From Enterovibrio qingdaonensis (GTDB taxonomy: Bacteria; Pseudomonadota; Gammaproteobacteria; Enterobacterales; Vibrionaceae): 64,000 nt of DNA. The position numbers and the translations under genes were made by a program. Shown one piece after another: positions 52,778-61,265 of the stretch. The number at the start of each line of letters is the position of its first letter. The first letter of the stretch is position 1. Location: positions 1 to 64,000 of the forward strand of contig NZ_JAJUBB010000018.1 in the NCBI RefSeq assembly GCF_028683135.1, written 5' to 3'. Below the pieces are notes generated by a model. It had not been told where the DNA came from, ran no database searches, and saw nothing but the letters and a program-made list of their open reading frames with translations.

Positions 52778-55024
52778 GTGAACAGCATCTTTATCTCTTT
52801 CTCTCACACAGAACTGAAGCCCCTTGTAGAATCACTGATTTCTGCGTTGAATGGTTCGACATTGCTTCAACGGTGCCAAATACGCCCCTTTCACATCGCC
52901 GAGTTCGACGCCTTTCGCAAGGCTCCCATTGAAAACACCGTGCACTGTGTTTCACGTTCTCGCTGTTTGATAAACCTCATTGGGAAAGATCTGGGTGAAG
53001 TGCGCGCTGAAGGTAAATCGCATATTGAGTGCGAGGTAAATGCTGCTCTCGACAATCAGGTAGACGTACTCACTTTTCTTGTTGGGAAACACCACGCTGA
53101 TAGCGCAACACAGCCAGAAAGCGTCCGCGAATTCCTAAGCGTATTACCGAGCCATTTTCTTCGACACCACATTCAGGACGAACACCAAGACGACATTGTC
53201 GATTCAATTGTTAAACAGGTAGAAACCTTCCTTTGGGCTTCACTAGGCTGTGATGATAACCCACGCATGCCTGAGAGTTCACTGCTGAAAATCGATGGTA
53301 TTTCCCCGTCGACTGACACGACTGAAAGTCCACACCATGACCAATTTCGCCGTATCTTTGATAAACCGGATCCTTCGTTAGAGACCAACCCTATCGCGTC
53401 TTCATTGGCGCAGCGTAAAGACTGGGCATTCCAAAGTATGGAATTGAATCATCTCAGTGAAGCCACACAGAACTTGGTTAAAGCCACTGAAGAATTTGGG
53501 TCCGACTTTTTCAGTTGCTTCTGGCTTGGCCGTATTTACGCGTTGCAAACAGACACGTCTGCGAACTGGAAGTCCGCCATTCCATTGTCTGAGCGCGCAA
53601 TATCTTCACTGAAAGAAGATGAAACCCTACTTGCTTCTGCCTGCAACTCACATATTGCTATCGCATATGCCCATATTGGGGATTTCGAAAAAGCAGCCCA
53701 CTATTTTGATTTGGCATTAGCACAATATGAAACATTCGAGGTGCTAGAACGTAAAACCGACATGCTGCTAAACCAGTTCGCACTTAACAATAACCCTCAT
53801 AACAAACAGTTGGCTGTTGAGGCGTTAAGCACATTTATTCGAACAAATCTTAAGTACTATCTCGCGGCATCTGAGCATTTCTCTAAGAAAAACCCGACCT
53901 CATTTGCAGAAGCCGAAGGAGATATTCACCAAGAACTCGATGCTCTGCGTGTGGCACTGACGGAAAACTATGGCGAACTTCAGCCATGGGCAGACAGCGC
54001 ATTCAATATTGCGTTTCCTGAATCAACGTCTTTCCATGACTCCAACGATATTCTTCTCGCAATCTACGCGGCGAATCAGAAGATGTGGGAAAACTTCGCA
54101 GCACTGCGCGCCTGCAGCACGTCGCTTCTACAGTTTTACGAAAGCCATGCACAGCAAAGAAAAGATCTGGAAACCCATAACCTAAACCTAGATAACGACC
54201 ATGGCGTGGCGATCAGCTTGATTGACGAGCTTGCCACTACCATTGATGAGCGCAAAACGACCAACGCGAAAGAAAGCGACCTACAAACACGCGTCAGCAA
54301 AGAAAAGCGCAACCTTGTCATCTGGGATATCAGCCTCCTCGCATCTCTGGGTATTTTGGCATGGTGTTACTTCCTGAAACCTGAGTTTATCTGGCTGTCT
54401 GCGGCACTATCTGTTGGCCTGTTGATCGTGAGGTTCTACTTCAAATCTCGCCACTCCGTTGCCACCTTACGGATAAAAAGCAGCAAAGCACACCGTCGGT
54501 TCATCAACGAATCTGTCACCGAGTTGGTCGAGAATGCAATGCACAGCATGGCCTTACCGCATATGCGTTCCATTGTTGAGCGTTTGAAGTCCGCACCTAA
54601 TTACCTCAATCATGAAGATCTTGCGGCGACGAAATCCGCCTTAAATGATTTTGTAGAAAATCAGCGAAAAGCCGTCGACAGTGGCCTTGCCACATGGGAA
54701 TTGAAGTCCCTGTCACTCAAAAAACTCATTCGAGAGTGGCTTGGGAAAGTGGCGCAATTTGAGCAACTTGCCAGCTCGTCAATCAATACAAACGTCACGG
54801 GAAGAATCAATCAGAGCCGTAACGTGCATTTTTTTCACCCCTCGTTACTGACGAACAACAGCGAAGGTATGTTTGGCGAACCGTCAGACAAACACTGTTT
54901 CCAGAAAGACGGCTCACAAATGCTAGCTTGGTTCGACAATCCCGTGAGCGCCATCGCGATGCAAGCCTTTTACTCGAACGAGAAGCCAGTAGCCGAAGCT
55001 ACCTCAGAAAAAACGTTGGCTTAG
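52778..55024 (+). CDS. DUF4062/TIR-like, TPR-containing membrane protein
   Basis: 748 residues. The N-terminal domain (about 1-155) is a TIR/DUF4062-like Rossmann fold: SIFISFSHTELKPLVESLI, then RSRCLINLIGKDLGE and KSHIECEVNAAL, where Ser81 and Glu84/Glu86 sit at the position of the DUF4062 S-x-x-E-x-E signature. TPR-like helices follow (about 210-335; LASACNSHIAIAYAHIGDFE with KAAHYFDLALAQY), then a coiled-coil region (about 460-510) and two hydrophobic helices (about 515-555), with a cytoplasmic tail. TIR-like proteins can hydrolyse NAD or scaffold signalling. GTG at 52778, AAAGGA upstream. Function unknown; it opens the cluster ending in a sigma factor and kinase. Confidence 0.72.
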   Translation: MNSIFISFSHTELKPLVESLISALNGSTLLQRCQIRPFHIAEFDAFRKAPIENTVHCVSRSRCLINLIGKDLGEVRAEGKSHIECEVNAALDNQVDVLTFLVGKHHADSATQPESVREFLSVLPSHFLRHHIQDEHQDDIVDSIVKQVETFLWASLGCDDNPRMPESSLLKIDGISPSTDTTESPHHDQFRRIFDKPDPSLETNPIASSLAQRKDWAFQSMELNHLSEATQNLVKATEEFGSDFFSCFWLGRIYALQTDTSANWKSAIPLSERAISSLKEDETLLASACNSHIAIAYAHIGDFEKAAHYFDLALAQYETFEVLERKTDMLLNQFALNNNPHNKQLAVEALSTFIRTNLKYYLAASEHFSKKNPTSFAEAEGDIHQELDALRVALTENYGELQPWADSAFNIAFPESTSFHDSNDILLAIYAANQKMWENFAALRACSTSLLQFYESHAQQRKDLETHNLNLDNDHGVAISLIDELATTIDERKTTNAKESDLQTRVSKEKRNLVIWDISLLASLGILAWCYFLKPEFIWLSAALSVGLLIVRFYFKSRHSVATLRIKSSKAHRRFINESVTELVENAMHSMALPHMRSIVERLKSAPNYLNHEDLAATKSALNDFVENQRKAVDSGLATWELKSLSLKKLIREWLGKVAQFEQLASSSINTNVTGRINQSRNVHFFHPSLLTNNSEGMFGEPSDKHCFQKDGSQMLAWFDNPVSAIAMQAFYSNEKPVAEATSEKTLA

Positions 55025-55050
55025 TAAACAGTAAATACATCGATGTCGAC

Positions 55051-55080
55051 AGATGAGCGAGCATTTCGCTCATCTTTACT
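55051..55080 (+). terminator. Terminator after the DUF4062 gene
   Basis: AGATGAGCGA-GCATT-TCGCTCATCT with a short T tract; separates it from the TM2-like gene. The remainder of the 300-bp gap (to 55328) is AT-rich with no gene. Confidence 0.75.
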
Positions 55081-55328
55081 CATCTGCGCATTGTAAGCAT
55101 CGATCTCGCCTACCCCTGCGTTACGTCACCGCCTCTCTTTTTACCCACTTACCGTTACTCACCGCACCTTAAACAAAGCTTTGTTAAACACCGCTTTCTG
55201 AAACGCAGCTTTCCGAATCAAAGTTTCTTTAAAATAATTTTGCGTAAATTTTCGAATGCGCTGTCACTGTCGTTGGCATCAGCCGATGGCTACTATCACC
55301 ACATCTCGACAACGGACAGGAATTGAAC

Positions 55329-55628
55329 ATGAGTTACGGTGACACAATCACAGCTGAACGCTTGAAAAACAAAATGAAGAACAAGGTACTGGGGATCTTT
55401 TTAAACTTTGCCCTTCCAGGCGTTGGGCACATGTACGCGGGCCACGTTATGAAAGGCATCATTACCTTAGTGGTGTTTATCGTCTGTATGTTCACTGCAT
55501 TTTTGGTTGTGCCCGGTATTATCGCTTTCATTTTGTGGCTATGGGGCATGTTCTCCGTCAACAAAGACATCATTGCTTACAACGATGCACTGTTAGCGTC
55601 AGAACTCGACAAGCAAAAACAACAATAG
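55329..55628 (+). CDS. TM2-domain-like small membrane protein
   Basis: 99 residues from the ATG at 55329 (ACAGGA upstream; the TTG two codons earlier is not preferred). FLNFALPGVGHMYAGHVMKG is a TM2-type G-x-G-H-x-Y-x-G turn between two hydrophobic helices (about 21-38 and 45-72). Lys-rich termini. Function unknown; such small proteins often accompany signalling or envelope stress genes. Confidence 0.75.
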   Translation: MSYGDTITAERLKNKMKNKVLGIFLNFALPGVGHMYAGHVMKGIITLVVFIVCMFTAFLVVPGIIAFILWLWGMFSVNKDIIAYNDALLASELDKQKQQ

Positions 55629-55663
55629 CCCTTTGCAATCAAAAACTCAGAGAGTAGTAACTG

Positions 55664-56011
55664 ATGAAAAACACACTGAAGAAGTCAAAATATCTGGCCC
55701 TGCCGCTAGCACTGATTCTGGTCGGTTGCGGTGCTGATTACCCATCGAAAAGCGAAGCGAGAAGTGCAGTTGAAACCGCGGCAGTCCAAGCCGCACAGGC
55801 AATGGGTGGCTTATTTGAAATTGAACTGGATGACATTGATCTAAGCGATTGTAATGTCGTCGGCAACGAAGAAGACGGTATTGTTTCATGTCATGTCACG
55901 GCAAAAGCAACCACAACAATGAGTTTATTCGGTGAATCAGCCACCGAAGTGAGTGACTTCAGTGAGCAAGTCGAATTCCAAAAAATTGATAGTGAATGGG
56001 TCGCTATCTAA
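55664..56011 (+). CDS. Small lipoprotein, hypothetical
   Basis: 115 residues. Signal with lipobox LILVGC (Cys at about 22), then GADYPSKSEARSAVETAAVQ and a beta-rich tail with two Cys (SDCNVV; IVSCHV) likely in a disulfide. Residue after the Cys is Gly, so outer-membrane sorting is expected. I do not recognise the family. It follows the TM2-like gene by 35 bp, so cotranscription is probable. Confidence 0.72.
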   Translation: MKNTLKKSKYLALPLALILVGCGADYPSKSEARSAVETAAVQAAQAMGGLFEIELDDIDLSDCNVVGNEEDGIVSCHVTAKATTTMSLFGESATEVSDFSEQVEFQKIDSEWVAI

Positions 56012-56052
56012 TCGACAAAGACGATTCAAAAAACAGTTATCCATTTTTTGCT

Positions 56053-56080
56053 AAACAGGGCGTGTAAGCCCTGTTTCTGC
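56053..56080 (+). terminator. Terminator or attenuator before the ECF gene
   Basis: AAACAGGGC-GTGTAA-GCCCTGTTT followed by CTGC, 40 bp after the lipoprotein gene. The T tract is short, so it may be partial. Confidence 0.6.
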
Positions 56081-56151
56081 ATCTTGCACGCTACGCGTTC
56101 TCAAGGCAAAATCAAGCACTTGAGAAGTAACAATCACATCGGAAGCTTTAT

Positions 56152-56772
56152 GTGATTGCAAGAATAGATACAGGATACATGTTTCAGAAGCAGTCTCTAT
56201 TGGAGCGAATAGACGCCACCGAAATTCTGAATGGCTGGCAGTCCCGCGACAAAGAAAAATCCAATGATTTTTTCGTCGCCGCTTATCAAGATATATATTC
56301 CATCGTCAAATCCATGCTCGATAAAAAACAACCTCACGGTACGCTTTTCAGTCAATCCAGCGCAACGGAATTGACCCATGAAGCGATTTTGAAGCTCAAT
56401 AAGTGGCGAAATGACGAAACACCCTTCACGCAGCGCAAAGAGTTTGTGGACTATGTCCGATGCTCAGTTTGGCACTTGCTTTTTGCCGACCATGAAAACA
56501 GTCAGCAAAAAGAGGAGGGTAAAAAAGAGTATGCAGACGTAGAGCAATTAAAAGCCGTCGCCCACCTACCTGACTACTCTTTGAGTCGCGATCTGTACCT
56601 CGTGCTTACGACATTGCGAAGCCGTTACCCAGAGCAAGCTGATGCGTTTGAATACAAACATTTTGCAGCCGTCTCCAATAAACAAATCGCCATGCTACAG
56701 AATGTGAGCGAACGCACCGTTAATAACCGCCTTTTGTTCGCGACAAACTACCTTAGAAAAGCCCTCGCTTGA
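56152..56772 (+). CDS. ECF sigma factor of the kinase-linked (EcfP-like) type
   Basis: 206 residues (197 if the ATG at 56179 is used). TIGR02999-type sigma-70: region 2 around SSATELTHEAILKLNKW, region 4 HTH around SNKQIAMLQNVSERTVNNRL. The D-x-x-D/E acidic stretch of canonical region 2.2 (compare DADDVLQ in the ECF factor at 11176) is missing. In V. parahaemolyticus EcfP, which lacks the same charge, the kinase PknT restores it by phosphorylating a Thr in this region; here Thr72/Thr75 (63/66 from the ATG at 56179) sit in the motif. The GTG at 56152 has GGAAG 6 bp upstream; the ATG at 56179 has a weaker SD. It overlaps the kinase start (TGATG). Confidence 0.82.
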   Translation: MIARIDTGYMFQKQSLLERIDATEILNGWQSRDKEKSNDFFVAAYQDIYSIVKSMLDKKQPHGTLFSQSSATELTHEAILKLNKWRNDETPFTQRKEFVDYVRCSVWHLLFADHENSQQKEEGKKEYADVEQLKAVAHLPDYSLSRDLYLVLTTLRSRYPEQADAFEYKHFAAVSNKQIAMLQNVSERTVNNRLLFATNYLRKALA

Positions 56773-59687
56773 TGGAAATATCTGACCTCTACGTCGAGTT
56801 GCTGGCATTGTCTCCCAGCGAACAGCGCATTCGCCTTGGGCAGATCAGAGAAGAAAACGCAGACATTGCCGATGACTTGGCATCCATGCTGGATCTGCCT
56901 TGTGATGACCTGACGGATATCAGTGACGCTCTCTTTTCTTCGCACTCCCAACATCAGTCTTCACCCGATTTTATCGGGAAAGAGGTCATGGGGTTTCGCA
57001 TTGAGAAAGTGCTGTCGGAAGGCGGTGCCACAGGACAAGTTTTCCTCGCGTCTCAACACCTTTCCTCGCCAGATAAACCTGAGCATTGCCAACACTTTGC
57101 TGCTGTAAAAATACTGCGTGGAAGCGTGCTTAATCTGCGCGCACGACAAACACTTTTTTATCGGGAAGCCAGCAATCTTATTGCCTTAAACCACCCCTAC
57201 ATTTGCCAGTTCTACGGCTCTGGCGAGATAGAGGGCACACCGTGTATCGTCACCGAGTATGTCAATGGCAACCAACTCGACGTTTATCTCGATACGCACC
57301 GCCCAACGAAAGCGGAACGCCTCCATCTGCTTAAGCAATTGATGGACGGCATGGCGTATGCTCATAGCCGCGGGCTTTACCACGGTGATCTGAAACCACA
57401 GAACCTTTTGGTTGATGACCAAGGTAACCTGAAAATTATCGACCTAGGCTTTTCTAAACGCATTGACGACCAAGCCAACCAAGACGGTGGAATCGCGAAA
57501 GATTACATCAGTGCATTTTCTCGATATTGGAGTGCTCCTGAGCAAAAAGACGGGATTTGGTACCGTTCTCGCTCTGACATTTACTCGCTGGGTATGTTGT
57601 TTTTCTATCTACTCTCTGAAAACAACGACCCATACGCTGTAGAAGAATTTCAGTCTGGCGTCAGACCTGAGTATTTTGTTGGAAGAGGATTTGGCAAAGA
57701 AAGTGCCGCCATTATCGCCAAAGCGGTGAGCCATGATGCGTCACTACGTTATCGCGATGCCGACGAAATGCAGCAAGACATTTTGAGATGGCTCAATCGA
57801 TTTCCTGTCGATGCCTACTCGCAAAGCCTGTTCTATCGTGCACGGAAAGGCATCACGCGTTGGCCGCTCACGTCGGCGATCGTCCTCGTAAGTACGGCCT
57901 TGTTGGTCGCAGCTTCCGTGTCTCTCATTCGTCAGCACGTTGCACTGGTACTTGAAAAACAAACCAGTGATGAAGTGGTAGAACAGCTCTCCAACGTCCT
58001 GCTCTACTCTCAACCCGAGCTTGCCCATACCTTTGAAACACCGAGTATCGAGAGCTTATATCGATATGCGGCCAAAGAATGGGTAGCCTCACATTCCGTC
58101 ATGACCGATGGCGCGAGATTCCAGACAGGTTCACTGCTGATCAAAGGCCTACAATCACTCTATATACATGACGACACCCACGCCATTTTGAAAGCGTTGA
58201 ATGCTAACGTCTCCGTATTTAGTGATGAGCAGCAAGCCATATTGCGCTTTTATCAGGTACGAAATTTACGGCTAAAAGCCTCAAGTGACAAAGCATGTAT
58301 CAACACCTGGGGTGAGAGCACAGGGTGCTGGGCGCATGCGTTTTCAGCGGAAGCATGGTCACACTTGTCAGCTTACCCCCAGCATTCGTTCTATGATTGG
58401 TTGATTTTCGGCGAGCTCGTCAACATGCCAGGCTTTCAGCTTGTCCCATTCCAGCGGTTAGTGGGTCCTATCACTGACAACATTTTGGATTTCATCCTGA
58501 CCGACAATACGCGGTGGCAAGCACTTTCGTTCAGTGAAAAACACGACCTCCTGCAAACCTTTCAACACCGCATGATGAAAGTGAATGAACCCATCGCACA
58601 AGAAAAAAGCCAAGCTCTGTTTGCCATTGTTGATGAGTGGATTAAGCAAACCTCGTTTGCCAGCGAAACCTATCTCGCCGTCAGCTCCGCCCTAAATCTA
58701 GCGTATGTGTTTGATGATAAATCTAAAATTGGCAAGTACTCAGAGACTAAAGACACACTAAAGGCGGAGACACTTTCGCTCAATACAACGATGTTGTCCT
58801 ACGAACCATTGGTTCAAACTCAGTTGAACAACCCTAAAAAGTCGCTCATTGCATTGAAAGAAACCGAAGTGGAAATTGCAGAAAAATTTGGCGAACAGAA
58901 TGCATTGGCGAAAAATGCTATCGAGGCCCTATCGAGTGCCTATTTCTTGCTGGGAGCAACGGAAAAAGCACAAGAGGTTCTCTCGTTAGACCAAACACCA
59001 CAATTTCAAATAAGCGCGAAGTTACAACCTTTGTTTGGCACAACGCCATCGCAAATGACACTGGCAATATTCCACCGAGATTGGGATAGCTTTCACTCAG
59101 CTTATTCGCAATATATGGCCCTTTCGGCACTGCAGAACGATCAAAGACAGCCCTCTCATGACAATATTTATCAGTTGTTCAATGCGCTGCTTATCAAAGA
59201 CTCAGAATCGCCCACAGAGGCGACTCTGAAAGCGCAACTCCCACAGTTCATTAATGGGACCAGCGCGCTGATCTACCTGCACTTTGCCACAGGGATTACA
59301 GGTCACCCCTCACTTAGCGATGCGTTTTATAACGCAGTATCTGAAAACTCGTTGTCTGACTTTACCATCATGTATCTTTCAAACGGTGTCCCCTTGATGG
59401 AAGAAGCGGTGGCGTACTATACGCGGACGCTCATGCAACGAGGACAATTTGCGCGCGCTGAAACCATCATTCGTAACGTTTTTAAGCAACACAATAAACA
59501 ATGGTACGGGTCAGACTTTCTCAAAATACAGGTGCTGTACCTTGCGGAAGGTTATGTACAAAACGGCAACCTGAAAGTGGCTAAGTTACTTTTGGAAGAG
59601 TACGCACTCACCGCAGCAGATTTTTCTTTCCGAAAAGACCTAGCGGGGTTGGCGGCAGGCATTGATAGCAGGCTTAAATCTATCTGA
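56772..59687 (+). CDS. Membrane Ser/Thr protein kinase (PknT-like)
   Basis: 971 residues. Kinase domain about 73-340: glycine loop LSEGGATGQVF, Lys113 (AVKIL), Glu132, catalytic loop YHGDLKPQN with Asp206 and Asn211, and DLG metal site at Asp224. The Arg of H-R-D is Gly (H-G-D), so it is a non-RD kinase and may not need activation-loop phosphorylation. One helix (about 363-386), then roughly 580 extracytoplasmic residues without a motif I recognise, apart from helical TPR-like stretches. ATG at 56772 overlaps the ECF stop by one base, so the two are translationally coupled. By analogy with V. parahaemolyticus PknT, its target is the ECF sigma factor. Confidence 0.88.
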   Translation: MEISDLYVELLALSPSEQRIRLGQIREENADIADDLASMLDLPCDDLTDISDALFSSHSQHQSSPDFIGKEVMGFRIEKVLSEGGATGQVFLASQHLSSPDKPEHCQHFAAVKILRGSVLNLRARQTLFYREASNLIALNHPYICQFYGSGEIEGTPCIVTEYVNGNQLDVYLDTHRPTKAERLHLLKQLMDGMAYAHSRGLYHGDLKPQNLLVDDQGNLKIIDLGFSKRIDDQANQDGGIAKDYISAFSRYWSAPEQKDGIWYRSRSDIYSLGMLFFYLLSENNDPYAVEEFQSGVRPEYFVGRGFGKESAAIIAKAVSHDASLRYRDADEMQQDILRWLNRFPVDAYSQSLFYRARKGITRWPLTSAIVLVSTALLVAASVSLIRQHVALVLEKQTSDEVVEQLSNVLLYSQPELAHTFETPSIESLYRYAAKEWVASHSVMTDGARFQTGSLLIKGLQSLYIHDDTHAILKALNANVSVFSDEQQAILRFYQVRNLRLKASSDKACINTWGESTGCWAHAFSAEAWSHLSAYPQHSFYDWLIFGELVNMPGFQLVPFQRLVGPITDNILDFILTDNTRWQALSFSEKHDLLQTFQHRMMKVNEPIAQEKSQALFAIVDEWIKQTSFASETYLAVSSALNLAYVFDDKSKIGKYSETKDTLKAETLSLNTTMLSYEPLVQTQLNNPKKSLIALKETEVEIAEKFGEQNALAKNAIEALSSAYFLLGATEKAQEVLSLDQTPQFQISAKLQPLFGTTPSQMTLAIFHRDWDSFHSAYSQYMALSALQNDQRQPSHDNIYQLFNALLIKDSESPTEATLKAQLPQFINGTSALIYLHFATGITGHPSLSDAFYNAVSENSLSDFTIMYLSNGVPLMEEAVAYYTRTLMQRGQFARAETIIRNVFKQHNKQWYGSDFLKIQVLYLAEGYVQNGNLKVAKLLLEEYALTAADFSFRKDLAGLAAGIDSRLKSI

Positions 59688-59688
59688 C

Positions 59689-59716
59689 AAAAAGCCCGCT
59701 ATCTCGGCGGGCTTTG
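59689..59716. terminator. Bidirectional terminator between kinase and mmsA
   Basis: AAAGCCCGC-TATCTC-GGCGGGCTTT hairpin with A/T-rich flanks. Confidence 0.9.
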
Positions 59717-59728
59717 TGTCTGGTTCCG

Positions 59729-61240
59729 TTAGTCCATGGTCGGCATGGTGAACGCACTGCTATGATCTTCTAAACGCACGCTTGCCGGCCAGCGAGTCGT
59801 TACCGTCTTCATTCGGGTGTAGAAGCGCACTCCGTCATTCCCATGCACGTTTAACGGCCCAAAGATAGAGCGCTTCCAGCCGCCAAAACTGTGGAATGCC
59901 ATCGGAACCGGAATCGGCACGTTCACGCCAACCATACCAGCCAACACATCTTCACTAAATTGACGTGCGGTATCACCATCACGGGTAAAGATCGCCGATC
60001 CATTGCCGTATTGGTGTTGGTTTATCAAGGTCAACGCCGTTTGATAATCCGGCGCGCGAACGATAGATAACACTGGGCCAAAAATCTCATCTTGGTAGAT
60101 AGTCATATCTGGCTTTACATCATCAAAGAGTGTTGGGCCCACGAAATAGCCGTTTTCATGGTCCGCGACCTTACAATTTCTGCCATCAACAACCAAGGTT
60201 GCGCCCTGCTCTACGCCAGCATCGATATAGCCCAGTATTTTGTCCCTGTGCGCTGCCGATATCACGGGTCCCATATCGTTTTCTCTGCCGTCGACAATCC
60301 CCGGACCGACGCGCATCTTCTGAATGCTCTTGGCCAGTGAATCAACCAGTCTGTCTGCGATTTCATCGCCCACTGCCACAACCACAGACAGCGCCATACA
60401 GCGCTCACCTGCAGCACCAAAACCCGCGCCAACAATGGCATTACTCGCCATGTCTAAGTCTGCATCAGGCATCAATATGCAGTGATTTTTCGCCCCACCA
60501 AGTGCCTGACAACGCTTACCATGCGCTGAAGCAGTAGTGTATATATACTCTGCGATGGGTGTCGAACCGACGAAGCTCACTGCCTGAACACGCGGGTCTG
60601 TCAACAACACATCGACGGCTTCCTTATCGCCATTTACGACGTTAAATACGCCATCAGGTAATCCTGCTTCTTTGAGAAGTTTCGCCATCATAAGACCTAA
60701 AGACGGGTCTTTTTCTGATGGCTTTAAGATGAAAGTATTCCCAGTTGCGAGGGCAATGGGGAACATCCACATTGGCACCATCGCGGGAAAGTTAAACGGT
60801 GTGATACCCGCACAAACACCCAAAGGTTGCATGATAGAGTGGCTATCTACCGTCGAGCCAACATTCGCCGAGCTTTCCCCTTTTTGGAGATGGGGAATGC
60901 CGCAGGCAAATTCCACCACCTCTAATCCACGCGTTAGCTCACCGACAGCATCGGAATACACTTTGCCATGTTCATTACTGATCATCCTCGCCAACGCATC
61001 TTGGTTAGCCTCCAGCAATGCTTTGAATTTAAACATCACACGAGCACGTCTTAGTGGCGGCGTCTTTGCCCAGCTAGGAAATGCCGCCTGCGCGGCCTCT
61101 ATTGCTTTCTTGGTGTCTTCAACCGTGCTCAACACAACACGTCGGGTCTGTTCACCCGTCGCTGGATTAAAAATAGGCGCAAAGCGAAGGCTATTGCTGT
61201 CCGTCACTTCACCGTTGATAAAATTTTGGATCGTTTCCAT
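59729..61240 (-). CDS. mmsA: Methylmalonate-semialdehyde dehydrogenase (CoA-acylating)
   Basis: 503-residue ALDH-superfamily enzyme (MmsA/IolA). Catalytic Cys in GAAGERCMALSVVV; cofactor and family segments QPLGVCAGITPFNFPAMVP and FVGSTPIAEYIY. In myo-inositol breakdown it converts malonate semialdehyde to acetyl-CoA, CO2 and NADH; in valine breakdown methylmalonate semialdehyde to propionyl-CoA. It lies 25 bp downstream of iolC on the same strand. Start ATG at 61240, SD AGGGAAA. Confidence 0.94.
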   Translation of the reverse strand: METIQNFINGEVTDSNSLRFAPIFNPATGEQTRRVVLSTVEDTKKAIEAAQAAFPSWAKTPPLRRARVMFKFKALLEANQDALARMISNEHGKVYSDAVGELTRGLEVVEFACGIPHLQKGESSANVGSTVDSHSIMQPLGVCAGITPFNFPAMVPMWMFPIALATGNTFILKPSEKDPSLGLMMAKLLKEAGLPDGVFNVVNGDKEAVDVLLTDPRVQAVSFVGSTPIAEYIYTTASAHGKRCQALGGAKNHCILMPDADLDMASNAIVGAGFGAAGERCMALSVVVAVGDEIADRLVDSLAKSIQKMRVGPGIVDGRENDMGPVISAAHRDKILGYIDAGVEQGATLVVDGRNCKVADHENGYFVGPTLFDDVKPDMTIYQDEIFGPVLSIVRAPDYQTALTLINQHQYGNGSAIFTRDGDTARQFSEDVLAGMVGVNVPIPVPMAFHSFGGWKRSIFGPLNVHGNDGVRFYTRMKTVTTRWPASVRLEDHSSAFTMPTMD

Positions 61241-61265
61241 GTCTGAATTTCCCTATTCACGTGGT

